Part shown: positions 1 to 6,762 of the stretch, in pieces
Position numbering within the stretch: position 1 is the first letter of the stretch
Layout of the letters: each line of letters opens with the position of its first letter
Source: Actinomycetota bacterium
GTDB taxonomy: Bacteria; Actinomycetota; Acidimicrobiia; Acidimicrobiales; Ilumatobacteraceae
Length of the DNA: 11,320 bases
Reading direction: 5' to 3'
NCBI GenBank assembly: GCA_005800965.1
Contig: SYEA01000102.1
Span: 1 to 11,320, forward strand
The notes under the pieces: model-generated
What the model was told of the DNA's origin: nothing
Seen by the model: the letters and a program-made list of their open reading frames with translations, nothing else
The model's database searches: none
Program-made: the position numbers and the translations under genes

Positions 1-792
1 AAGGTCACCGGCCATACCACTTGCCCCGCCAACGATGAGCAACACCGCATCGCGGTGCGACAGCGCAGCCAGCGTCTCGACTGCAACATCAACACCTTTC
101 AACGGCTGGATACGACCCACGAACAACAGCACAGGATGGCTTGCCAGACCAAGCGCACTGCGAGCACCCGCACGACTCCCTGGCGAGAAATAGGCGCGAT
201 CAACACCAGGGGTAATCACTTCGACAGTGCCAGGCGACGCGCCGTACACCTCACGAAATTGCTGACGCTCCTCTTCACACGACACAAAGATGGCATCACT
301 GCAACCGATGATTGCCGACTCGGTTAACTCTCTGGCAGCCGACTCGGTGTCTCCGTGCATTGCCTTGACTCGTGCCAGCGTGTGAAACGTGGTCACGAGC
401 GGGAGATTCAGTTCGTGCTTGAGTTGATGGCCTGCCAAACCCGAAAGCCAGTAGTTGGCGTGAATCACTTGGGCGCGGGAGTGCGTGCGAATATGGTGGC
501 CCACCGCATCGGTGAACTCGGGAACGATGTCGATCAATTGTTCTTTTGGCAAGTCGACATCGCCAGCCCGCACGTGTACTAGTCGGTGGTTGGGCTCGAT
601 TTCCACGACGTCGGGCAAGCCGCGCTTCCACGCACGTGTGTAAGTGGTGCACTCCACCCCGAGACGCGCCAACGACGAAGTGAGTTCGCGCACATACACG
701 TTCATGCCGCCGCCATCACCGACGCCGGGTTGGGCCAGCGGTGACGTGTGTAAAGACAGCACGGCTACGCGCTGCGCAGGGGTTGCAGCCAT
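1..792 (-). CDS. mshA: MshA-like GT4 glycosyltransferase, C-terminus cut off by window edge
   Basis: This GT-B fold glycosyltransferase (family GT4) resembles MshA, which transfers GlcNAc from UDP-GlcNAc to 1D-myo-inositol-3-phosphate in the first step of mycothiol synthesis. Only the first 264 codons are present; reading starts at ATG 792-790 and is still open at base 1. Seen: the MshA-style N-terminus VAVLSLHTSPLAQPG (residues 9-23), GDGGGMNVYV (25-34), HANYWLSG (111-118) and FHTLARVK (136-143). Residues Lys83, Tyr114, Thr138 and Arg154 fall where MshA binds inositol phosphate, and Arg227/Lys232 in FVGRIQPLKG fit the donor-diphosphate site. The donor Glu motif lies outside the window. The gene begins 19 nt after the XRE gene, so it is probably the last known member of that operon. 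GAGGAG abuts the ATG with no spacer, too close for a normal ribosome-binding site. It could be another GT4 sugar transferase, but the acceptor-site residues favour MshA. Confidence 0.75.
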   Translation of the reverse strand, partial: MAATPAQRVAVLSLHTSPLAQPGVGDGGGMNVYVRELTSSLARLGVECTTYTRAWKRGLPDVVEIEPNHRLVHVRAGDVDLPKEQLIDIVPEFTDAVGHHIRTHSRAQVIHANYWLSGLAGHQLKHELNLPLVTTFHTLARVKAMHGDTESAARELTESAIIGCSDAIFVSCEEERQQFREVYGASPGTVEVITPGVDRAYFSPGSRAGARSALGLASHPVLLFVGRIQPLKGVDVAVETLAALSHRDAVLLIVGGASGMAGDL

Positions 793-811
793 CTCCTCTG
801 AACCTATCTGG

Positions 812-1159
812 CTACGGCGTATCTCCTACAACGAAGCTGCGATAGATCGCCAGCATCGCCTGCTTTTGCTCATCACTGAGCCGAGTGTCATTGGCCACGG
901 CGTCGACGACTGCGTTGCCCTGTGCTTCTTTGGGGTCCATCATTCCAGCGCGTTCATACAGCGTCTCGGCAGAAATCTCCAACGCACGGGCAATCTGTTG
1001 CAAGATGTCCGCGGATGGTTTGCGCAAACCACGTTCAATTTGTGACAAATAAGGGTTTGAAACACCAGCACGTTTAGCCAAATCGCGAATGGACTGCTGG
1101 GCGATCTCGCGCTGCTGGCGAATGAACGCACCGAGGTCCGGACGTTTGCGACTGGACAC
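812..1159 (-). CDS. XRE-family helix-turn-helix transcriptional regulator
   Basis: This is a 115-residue DNA-binding protein with an N-terminal Cro/C1 (HTH_3) domain at about residues 10-65. Helix-turn-helix residues IRDLAKRAGVSNPYLSQIE (24-42) are followed by RGLRKPSADILQQIARAL, a conserved pattern in actinobacterial XRE regulators. The C-terminal DTRLSDEQKQAMLAIYRSF (91-109) looks like a short conserved interaction helix. There is no sensor domain or membrane segment. The start is GTG (1159-1157), 3 nt after the stop of the MoaD/RsiG-like gene, with GAAGG about 10 nt upstream inside that gene's end, so the two are almost certainly translated from one message. The mshA-like gene follows 19 nt downstream. 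The target operator is not evident; autoregulation of this operon is a reasonable inference but no operator was identified. Confidence 0.9.
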   Translation of the reverse strand: MSSRKRPDLGAFIRQQREIAQQSIRDLAKRAGVSNPYLSQIERGLRKPSADILQQIARALEISAETLYERAGMMDPKEAQGNAVVDAVANDTRLSDEQKQAMLAIYRSFVVGDTP

Positions 1160-1162
1160 GCT

Positions 1163-1888
1163 CTAGCGACCTTCGTCGAGCAACGAATCCACATCCGACG
1201 ACGAAGTGCGATAGCGCTGCACGAGTTCGTCAGACAGTTCGTCGATGCGCGTGAATAACTGCTTTCGTTCGATCGACATCCGCGACTCAAACTCGGCAAG
1301 CACCGTGCGACACGACACCAAATCAGCGTCATCCAAATTGCGCAGGTTGCCGAAACCCGACTCCACGCACAGCGCCTCGAGTTCACCCAGCAGCGGATGC
1401 TCAGCCACTACGGCAGTGTCGCGCGGGGGACGATTCGAACCCGTGCCGCGCTCGGCTGCAAACACTCGGGCGATGCCATCGGTGACATCCAGCAGTGCCT
1501 CTTCGCCCGTGGAGCGACGGCGTTGCTCTTCGCGCACCAGGTCGAGTCTTCCCTGAGCAAGTCGTCGCACGAACGACACCGCGTCTTCGGCGGCTTGTAG
1601 TTCGGTGCGTAGTGCTCGCACCTCGGGCAACGTGAAAGCCGAGAAATCGTTGGCGCCACCAGAAACCGGAGGCAAAATTGCAACCTCGTCGGATTCGCTC
1701 ACGACGGCATCTGGTGTGCATTCTTCGCCGTTGAGCCACACTGTGCAAGATTCCAGCACGCTGGCAAATGACGGGCCGAACTGTTGCTTGGCGCCCGACA
1801 GAACTTCGGCCACAGTTGCACCGGCGATGGTGTCGCGTGGCGTTCCGGCGGCTTCACGGGCTGACGCAAAAAGCAAGAGCCGTGCCAC
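1163..1888 (-). CDS. MoaD/ThiS-like domain fused to RsiG-like c-di-GMP anti-sigma domain
   Basis: The 241-residue product has two recognisable parts. Residues 1-78 form a MoaD/ThiS beta-grasp domain (LLLFASAREAAGT near the start, VWLNGE at 50-55, SDEVAILPPVSGG at 66-78). It ends in the Gly-Gly that in free MoaD is the thiocarboxylated C-terminus. The frame continues without a stop into helices resembling RsiG, the anti-sigma factor that holds WhiG in a c-di-GMP-dependent complex. Residues 101-116 match its signature E(X)3S(X)2R(X)3Q(X)3D exactly (E101, S105, R108, Q112, D116). A second helix at 201-216 keeps E201, S205, R208 and D216 but has Phe212 instead of Gln. The start is GTG with TACGCT at -12 to -7, suggesting a leaderless transcript. 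The XRE gene follows after 3 nt. Domain calls are from motif recognition; the sigma partner and any cleavage after Gly78 are inference. Confidence 0.8.
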   Translation of the reverse strand: MARLLLFASAREAAGTPRDTIAGATVAEVLSGAKQQFGPSFASVLESCTVWLNGEECTPDAVVSESDEVAILPPVSGGANDFSAFTLPEVRALRTELQAAEDAVSFVRRLAQGRLDLVREEQRRRSTGEEALLDVTDGIARVFAAERGTGSNRPPRDTAVVAEHPLLGELEALCVESGFGNLRNLDDADLVSCRTVLAEFESRMSIERKQLFTRIDELSDELVQRYRTSSSDVDSLLDEGR

Positions 1889-1894
1889 GTGGTC

Positions 1895-1900
1895 AGCGTA
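1895..1900 (-). promoter_or_regulatory. Putative -10 element for a leaderless MoaD/RsiG-like transcript
   Basis: On the minus strand TACGCT lies exactly at -12 to -7 from the GTG at 1888. It matches the actinobacterial TAnnnT -10 pattern and would place transcription initiation at the start codon. No Shine-Dalgarno sequence and no clear -35 hexamer is visible. Confidence 0.4.
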
Positions 1901-1989
1901 CCCAAGCGACTACCCTGCGACGGGAGCATCTAAGCCGCTCCACCATGCATCCAACAAACCACAACCCATTGACGCCGCCCGAAACTTCG

Positions 1990-2601
1990 ATGTCACTACA
2001 TCAGTCGCCACTCATCGTGGTGCGCCACGGCGAATCAGAGTGGAACGTGCTGGGCAAATGGCAAGGGCGTGCCGACACCCGACTCACCGACGCCGGCCGC
2101 GCCCAGGCTGCCGAAGCCGCCGAACATCTGCTGAGTCTCAACGTAGATCTCGCCCGGGTGGTTGCCAGCACGTTGTCGCGTGCCCGCGAAACCGCCGAAA
2201 TCATCGCCAATCGGCTGGGTCTTGGCACTCCACAACTCGACGAGCGTCTTGTGGAAACCGATGTGGGCCCGTGGGAGGGCCTGCGTGAGCAAGAAATCGA
2301 GTCTCAATATCCCAATTATTTGCGCGACCGTCGGACTCCCCCCAATTTCGAGCCTGCTAGCGCTGTGTTTGCTCGCGTGACTATGGCGCTACATGAACAC
2401 ATGCAAGTTGGTACTCGAGTGCTCGTGGTGAGCCATAGCGGAGTCATTCGCACGGTTCGCCGGCTGATGCAGGTGCCTGACCGCCGTCTGCACAATCTTG
2501 AAGGATGCACGTTCAGCACCGACTCGGTTGGTCAACTCGTGGCTGGCGACTACATCTCGCTCGCCACCAACACGCGAGCCACAACGAACGATTCGGTCTA
2601 G
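1990..2601 (+). CDS. Histidine phosphatase family protein (phosphoglycerate mutase-like)
   Basis: This cytosolic phosphatase/mutase of the histidine phosphatase superfamily has about 203 residues. The catalytic RHGES motif is at residues 12-16 (His13 is the phosphorylated residue). TLSRARETAEII supplies the second-arginine region, and VVSHSGVIR holds the second catalytic His. The length and simple fold fit small GpmB/CobC-like phosphatases; the substrate cannot be told, so phosphoglycerate mutase activity should not be assumed. I chose ATG 1990, which leaves seven residues before the first strand. An in-frame ATG at 1945 would add 15 Pro/Asn-rich residues; neither has a good ribosome-binding site. 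The gene is divergent from the MoaD/RsiG-like operon and is followed after 11 nt by the MFS transporter, so those two are probably cotranscribed. In other actinobacteria a phosphoglycerate mutase gene also lies near mshA, so the pairing may be ancestral. Confidence 0.88.
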   Translation: MSLHQSPLIVVRHGESEWNVLGKWQGRADTRLTDAGRAQAAEAAEHLLSLNVDLARVVASTLSRARETAEIIANRLGLGTPQLDERLVETDVGPWEGLREQEIESQYPNYLRDRRTPPNFEPASAVFARVTMALHEHMQVGTRVLVVSHSGVIRTVRRLMQVPDRRLHNLEGCTFSTDSVGQLVAGDYISLATNTRATTNDSV

Positions 2602-2612
2602 CGTCGTTCGCT

Positions 2613-3806
2613 GTGCGTCGCCTGCTTGACACGTCGTACGACGCTGCCGTTCGCGACGCCCTGCTGCCGCTCACCGTCACACGAATGGCGGCCAACACGT
2701 GTTACCGATTTGCACCACCATTCATCGCCATCATCGCCGGCCAAGCGCAGGGATTCGACGTTTCCATCACCCGGGTGGGGCTGGTCATCAGTGTTTCTGA
2801 GTTGGCTGGTTTTCTGGCGCCAGCGCTTGGCAATTTTGTGGATCGTGTTTCGCGACGTACATCAATGGCAGTGGGTCTCATCGGTGCATTCATCGGCATC
2901 ATGATGATGGCGGCAGCCCCAAACGTGATCGTGCTGTGTGTTGGGCTCACGACGCTCAACTTGCTCAAGTCATGTTTCGACCTCAGCATGGCAGCGTGGA
3001 TCAGTGACCGCGTGCCATATGCCCGACGTGGTCGCGTCGTTGGCATCACCGAAACATCGTGGGCACTCAGCCTGCTACTTGGTGTATCGGCTCTCGGATT
3101 AATCACCGCTGCGTCATCTTGGCGGGTGGCTAGCGCAATCGGTGGAGTCGCCGTTGCAATGTGTGCAGTCTGGCTCGATCGTCGCATCCGCGCCAGTGGC
3201 GAAGTCGTGGTCACCAGCGAAACACCAGTGGCAGTGCCAGGTGCACGAATGGCGCCGAACGGTTGGCTGGTACCGCTGTCAATGTTTGGCCTGATGGGCG
3301 CCAGCCAATGTTTGTTCGTCACGTTTGGCGCTTGGCTGGCCGACGACTTCAACTTTGGTGCCTCGGGAATTGCAGCCGTCGGGTTTGCCCTGGGTGCCGG
3401 CGAACTGCTGTCATCAATCGCTAGTGCGAAACTCACCGATCGCGTCGGCAAAGAACGCAGTGTTGCACTCGGTGCCGGTTTGATGGTGCCGAGCGCACTC
3501 ATTTTGGCGGGGTTTGATTCGGTGCTGTTGGTGGGCCTCGTTGCACTTGCCGTCTTTATCATCGGCTTTGAGTTCGCGGTAGTCAGCATGTTGCCAATCG
3601 CCACCAACTTGTTCAGTGCTGCACCCGGCAAGGGTTTTGGATTGGTCATCGGTGCCGGCACGTTCGGTCGCGGTGTGCTCACGTTTGTTGCGACGTTGCT
3701 CTACGAACAATTCGGGGTATCTGGTGCGGCTTTGGCCAGCATTGGGTGTGCGGTGCTGAGCGGCATCACTATCTTGCTGTTTAACCGCAGTACGAGTGCG
3801 GTCTAG
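2613..3806 (+). CDS. MFS-family membrane transporter
   Basis: This is an inner-membrane secondary transporter of the major facilitator superfamily, about 397 residues, long enough for the usual 12 helices. Hydrophobic helices recur throughout, such as FIAIIAG, VGLIGAFIGIMMMAAA and LVGLVALAVFIIGFEF. The diagnostic cytoplasmic loops are present in both halves: GNFVDRVSRRTS between helices 2 and 3, and AKLTDRVGKERS in the equivalent loop of the second half. Substrate is not predictable; an efflux or small-metabolite role is equally open. The start chosen is GTG 2613, 11 nt after the phosphatase stop; ATG 2685 would lose the conserved LLPLTVTR segment that precedes helix 1. Earlier in-frame codons overlap the phosphatase gene and encode no sensible protein. 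The stop TAG (3804-3806) interlocks with the nadE stop on the other strand. Confidence 0.85.
   Translation: MRRLLDTSYDAAVRDALLPLTVTRMAANTCYRFAPPFIAIIAGQAQGFDVSITRVGLVISVSELAGFLAPALGNFVDRVSRRTSMAVGLIGAFIGIMMMAAAPNVIVLCVGLTTLNLLKSCFDLSMAAWISDRVPYARRGRVVGITETSWALSLLLGVSALGLITAASSWRVASAIGGVAVAMCAVWLDRRIRASGEVVVTSETPVAVPGARMAPNGWLVPLSMFGLMGASQCLFVTFGAWLADDFNFGASGIAAVGFALGAGELLSSIASAKLTDRVGKERSVALGAGLMVPSALILAGFDSVLLVGLVALAVFIIGFEFAVVSMLPIATNLFSAAPGKGFGLVIGAGTFGRGVLTFVATLLYEQFGVSGAALASIGCAVLSGITILLFNRSTSAV
3784..3802. terminator. Small hairpin at the MFS/nadE tail-to-tail junction
   Basis: ACCGCA (3784-3789) pairs with TGCGGT (3797-3802) across a 7-nt loop. On the minus strand the hairpin begins directly after the nadE stop codon; on the plus strand it lies in the last codons of the MFS gene. 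There is no U-tract on either side, so a bidirectional terminator role is only possible. Confidence 0.3.
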
Positions 3807-5548
3807 CCGCGGTACGAATTTGTAATCGGCAGACGGCGATCTTTTCCGAACGCCTTGCTCGTCACGCGCACACCTGGCGCCAACTGGCGGCGCTTGTATT
3901 CGTTGTTATCCACCAGCCGCACGATGCGCCGCACCAACGATTCATCGTGGCCTAAAGCGATAATTTCAGCAGCGGTGCGATCCTGCTCTATGTACAGAGC
4001 GAGTACGGCGTCAAGCACGTCATATGGCGGCAGGCTTTGATCGTCGCGCTGATCGGGTCGTAGTTCTGCCGACGGTGGTTTGGTGAGTGTTGCGGCCGGA
4101 ATGATTTCGCACCCGGCCCGTTGGTTGATGCGCTGGCTGAGTGCGTACACATCAGTTTTGAAGATGTCTTTGATCATCGCAAAGCCACCCACCGAATCGC
4201 CGTACAAGGTGAAATAGCCCACGGCTAGTTCGCTCTTGTTGCCAGTCGTGAGCACCATCCACCCAAACTTGTTGGACAGCGCCATCAAGGTGGTGCCCCG
4301 CACGCGGCTCTGCAGATTTTCTTCGGTGAGATCAGCAGCGCGACCAGCAAACGCGTCAGTCGTCATCTGCAAGTAGGCAGCAAAAGCCGGCTCAATCGGA
4401 ATCGTGCGCATGTCGATGCCCAGATTGCGCGCCAGATCTGCAGCATCGGTCTGTGAACCATCGCTCGAGTACCGCGATGGCATCGACACTCCGTGCACAT
4501 GGGTGGCGCCCAAAGCCTCAACGGCAACGGCAGCCACGAGTGCCGAGTCGATGCCTCCGGATAAGCCAAGCACTACATCCGTAAAACCGTTCTTGTGCAC
4601 ATAGTCGCGCGTGCCCAATGCCAAGGCCGCCAGAATTCGGTCGTAGTCATTGGCTACCTCGGCGATGCGTTTTGTGACCGGTGCCGATTTGGCCAAAGGT
4701 GTACTGACGGCAACCGTCGTAGCACCAGTCGCATTTTGTGCAACCACTCTCTCGGTAATCGGCACATCCACCACGAGCAACTCTTCGACGAAGTGGGCAG
4801 CACGTGCCATGACAGCCCCATCAAAATCAACCACCACCGAACCACCATCAAACACGAGCTCGTCTTGCCCGCAGACCTGATTGACATAGGCGATGGGCAT
4901 TCCGGTTTCTCGGGCACGATCGGCAACGGTGCGCTCACGCTCACCACTCTTGGCGCGTTCGAACGGTGAACCATTGATGTTGATACACAGTTGCGCACCT
5001 GCTGCGCGGGCCCGTGCCACTGGGCCATCACTCACCCAGATGTCTTCGCAGATGGTGATTGCCACTGCCACACCTGCCACGCTGTACAAAGTGGCGTCTT
5101 CATGCCCGGCAGCAAAGTATCGAGCTTCATCAAACACCGCGTAGTTCGGCAGCAACTGTTTGTGATACACACCGAGCACCGCACCGTTGGCGCACAGTGC
5201 AGCAGCATTGAACAGTCGCGGCGGGTTCGCACTCGGTTGGGTTTGTTGCTCGATGAATGCATCATCGGCTGTATCGACGAAACCAACGACAATCGCACAG
5301 CGACCGCTCCGCGCGGCCACCTTTTCCAGTGCCGCACGGTTGTCGGCCACGAACCCGGCTTTCAAGACCAGATCTTCGGGTGGATAGCCCGACAAAGTGA
5401 GCTCGGGAAACGCGACGAGATCACATCCAGCTGCTTCAGCGCGGGCAGCGAACGCCTCGATTTGGGCCAGGTTGTGGGCTAAATCCCCGACTCGTGGGTT
5501 GACTTGTGCCAAACCCACGCGGATTACTGCGGCCCGTGTTTGCGTCAC
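3803..5548 (-). CDS. nadE: Glutamine-dependent NAD+ synthetase
   Basis: NadE makes NAD+ from deamido-NAD+, ATP and glutamine, the last step of NAD synthesis, in the cytosol. The 581-residue product has the two-domain layout of the glutamine-using form. The N-terminal nitrilase-like glutaminase domain (about 10-270) has its catalytic triad visible: Glu49 in FPELTLSGYPPEDL, Lys130 in YHKQLLPNYAVFDE and Cys167 in ITICEDIW. The C-terminal ATP-pyrophosphatase domain (about 300-581) carries the P-loop LGLSGGIDSALVAA (328-341) and TTGNKSELAVGY (434-445). All key residues are present and the length is normal for the family. The start is GTG 5548, just before the conserved IRVGLAQVNPRVGD, with TAGTGT at -12 to -7 and no Shine-Dalgarno, so the message is probably leaderless. 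It is monocistronic, divergent from the glutamine synthetase locus across 131 bp; its glutamine use fits that neighbourhood. Confidence 0.97.
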   Translation of the reverse strand: MTQTRAAVIRVGLAQVNPRVGDLAHNLAQIEAFAARAEAAGCDLVAFPELTLSGYPPEDLVLKAGFVADNRAALEKVAARSGRCAIVVGFVDTADDAFIEQQTQPSANPPRLFNAAALCANGAVLGVYHKQLLPNYAVFDEARYFAAGHEDATLYSVAGVAVAITICEDIWVSDGPVARARAAGAQLCININGSPFERAKSGERERTVADRARETGMPIAYVNQVCGQDELVFDGGSVVVDFDGAVMARAAHFVEELLVVDVPITERVVAQNATGATTVAVSTPLAKSAPVTKRIAEVANDYDRILAALALGTRDYVHKNGFTDVVLGLSGGIDSALVAAVAVEALGATHVHGVSMPSRYSSDGSQTDAADLARNLGIDMRTIPIEPAFAAYLQMTTDAFAGRAADLTEENLQSRVRGTTLMALSNKFGWMVLTTGNKSELAVGYFTLYGDSVGGFAMIKDIFKTDVYALSQRINQRAGCEIIPAATLTKPPSAELRPDQRDDQSLPPYDVLDAVLALYIEQDRTAAEIIALGHDESLVRRIVRLVDNNEYKRRQLAPGVRVTSKAFGKDRRLPITNSYRG

Positions 5549-5554
5549 AATTTC

Positions 5555-5560
5555 ACACTA
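5555..5560 (-). promoter_or_regulatory. Putative -10 element for leaderless nadE transcript
   Basis: On the minus strand TAGTGT lies exactly at -12 to -7 from the nadE GTG. It matches TAnnnT and there is no ribosome-binding site between it and the start. Confidence 0.4.
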
Positions 5561-5591
5561 CTGAGCCAAATTATGGCCAGCCCCCAAAGTT

Positions 5592-5607
5592 TTTACACGC
5601 CGTTTAC
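5592..5607 (+). repeat. Helically phased direct repeat TTTAC-n6-TTTAC
   Basis: Two copies of TTTAC (5592-5596 and 5603-5607) stand 11 bp apart in the nadE/glnII divergent region; each is followed by A, so the repeat is TTTACA. The 5-n6-5 geometry is the same as that of GlnR half-sites and differs from GTnAC only at the first base. It may be an activator site upstream of the type II glutamine synthetase promoter. Confidence 0.35.
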
Positions 5608-5639
5608 AAACGGATGATGCCGCCGACACGCGGATGTAC

Positions 5640-5655
5640 GAAACTGTGGTGTCAC
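5640..5655 (+). promoter_or_regulatory. Putative GlnR-box element upstream of glnII
   Basis: GAAAC (5640-5644), six bases, then GTCAC (5651-5655) match exactly the GAAAC-n6-GTnAC half of the streptomycete GlnR consensus (alternating GTnAC and GAAAC half-sites spaced by 6). A looser GAAAG follows at 5663-5667. The site lies 25-40 bp before the start codon, and a glnR-like gene sits in the same operon. Whether it activates or represses depends on the unmapped start point. Confidence 0.5.
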
Positions 5656-5679
5656 GTTCCCCGAAAGGAAACCATCACC

Positions 5680-6762
5680 ATGCCATACCAAGCCGAATAC
5701 ATCTGGATCGACGGTGTCAAGCCGACACCCATGCTGCGCTCAAAAACAAAAATCATTGACAACTCGGTGAAGACTCCACCCATCTGGGGTTTCGACGGCT
5801 CGTCGACCGAACAAGCAACAGGTGAGTCATCGGACTGCGTTCTCAAACCGGTGTACTGGTGCAAGGACCCACTTCGTGGAGGTCGCAACATTCTGGTGAT
5901 GTGCGAGGTGTATTTGGCCAGCACCGACGAACCACATCCAACCAACACGCGAGCAGCCTGCGCCGAGGCAGCGGCAATGTACAAAGAGCACGGCATGATC
6001 TACGGCATCGAACAGGAATACACGTTGATGCGCTTGAACGGTCGCCCGTACGGTTTCCCCGAACTCGATGGCGAGCCTGGCCCCCAAGGGCCGTACTACT
6101 GCGGCGTTGGTGCTGGGCGCGTCATGGGACGTGACTTGATCGAGATTCACACCATCGCATGTCTCGAAGCTGGTCTCATGATCTCGGGCACCAACGCCGA
6201 GGTGATGCCCGGACAATGGGAATACCAAGTTGGCCCACTCGATGCACTCGCTGTGAGCGACCAGATGTATGTCGCCCGCTGGCTCTTGCATCGCATCGCC
6301 GAAGACTTCGACATCGTCGTGTCCTTCGACGCCAAGCCACAAAAAGGTGACTGGAACGGTGCTGGTGCACACACCAACTTTTCCACGAAGGCGATGCGTG
6401 CGTCGTATGACGCCGTTGATGCGGCCTGTAAAGCAATCGGCACTCGCGTGATGGAGCACGTAAAGAACTACGGCCATGACATCGAAAGTCGCCTGACCGG
6501 CAAGCACGAGACTGCACCGTGGAACCAGTTCAGCTACGGCGTGTCTAATCGTGGTGCGTCGATTCGTATTCCATGGCAAGTTGCCAAGGATCGCAAGGGC
6601 TACGCCGAAGATCGTCGTCCGAACGCCAACATGGACCCATACGTGGTGACCCGCCTCATTCTCGAGACGGTGTGCTCACAGGCAAAACCGCTGTCTGCCA
6701 GCAAGGCCAAGAAGCCGGCAACAAAAAAGTCACCAAAGCCGAAAAAGAAGGCTCGAAAATAA
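5680..6762 (+). CDS. glnII: Type II (eukaryote-like) glutamine synthetase with Lys-rich C-terminal tail
   Basis: GSII condenses glutamate and ammonia to glutamine with ATP in the cytosol. The 360-residue product carries the GSII hallmarks from the first residue: YQAEYIWIDG (3-12), PIWGFDGSSTEQATG (34-48), YGIEQEYTL (108-116), QGPYYCGVGAGRV (136-148), NAEVMPGQWEYQVGP (172-186), WNGAGAHTNFSTKAM (225-239) and RGASIRIPW (291-299). The start ATG 5680 has the ribosome-binding site GAAAGGA 10 nt upstream; upstream in-frame codons encode nothing GSII-like. GSII enzymes usually stop soon after the DPYVVTRLI...TVC segment, but here about 25 residues rich in Lys, Pro, Ala and Ser (roughly 336-360) are added. 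This enzyme class is not adenylylated, so control is expected at transcription, and a GlnR-like site precedes it. The GlnA2-like gene follows after 41 nt, probably in one operon. Confidence 0.95.
   Translation: MPYQAEYIWIDGVKPTPMLRSKTKIIDNSVKTPPIWGFDGSSTEQATGESSDCVLKPVYWCKDPLRGGRNILVMCEVYLASTDEPHPTNTRAACAEAAAMYKEHGMIYGIEQEYTLMRLNGRPYGFPELDGEPGPQGPYYCGVGAGRVMGRDLIEIHTIACLEAGLMISGTNAEVMPGQWEYQVGPLDALAVSDQMYVARWLLHRIAEDFDIVVSFDAKPQKGDWNGAGAHTNFSTKAMRASYDAVDAACKAIGTRVMEHVKNYGHDIESRLTGKHETAPWNQFSYGVSNRGASIRIPWQVAKDRKGYAEDRRPNANMDPYVVTRLILETVCSQAKPLSASKAKKPATKKSPKPKKKARK

Noticed and set aside
1768..1989. N-terminal extension of the histidine phosphatase to 1768
   Set aside because: It would overlap the start of the divergent MoaD/RsiG-like gene and encodes an Arg-rich non-conserved stretch; the RHGES motif normally lies near the N-terminus.
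2702..3682. 326-codon open frame on the minus strand opposite the MFS gene
   Set aside because: Its composition (Ala, Thr, Pro, Ser, Asn) is what antisense of a hydrophobic membrane protein gives; no domain is visible and the opposite strand has clear MFS motifs.
5506..5679. Extension of the type II glutamine synthetase to 5506
   Set aside because: It overlaps the start of nadE and its promoter region, while ATG 5680 has a good ribosome-binding site and begins the conserved GSII sequence.
5827..6579. 250-codon open frame on the minus strand opposite the type II glutamine synthetase
   Set aside because: It lies entirely against strongly conserved GSII codons and shows no recognisable fold or ribosome-binding site.
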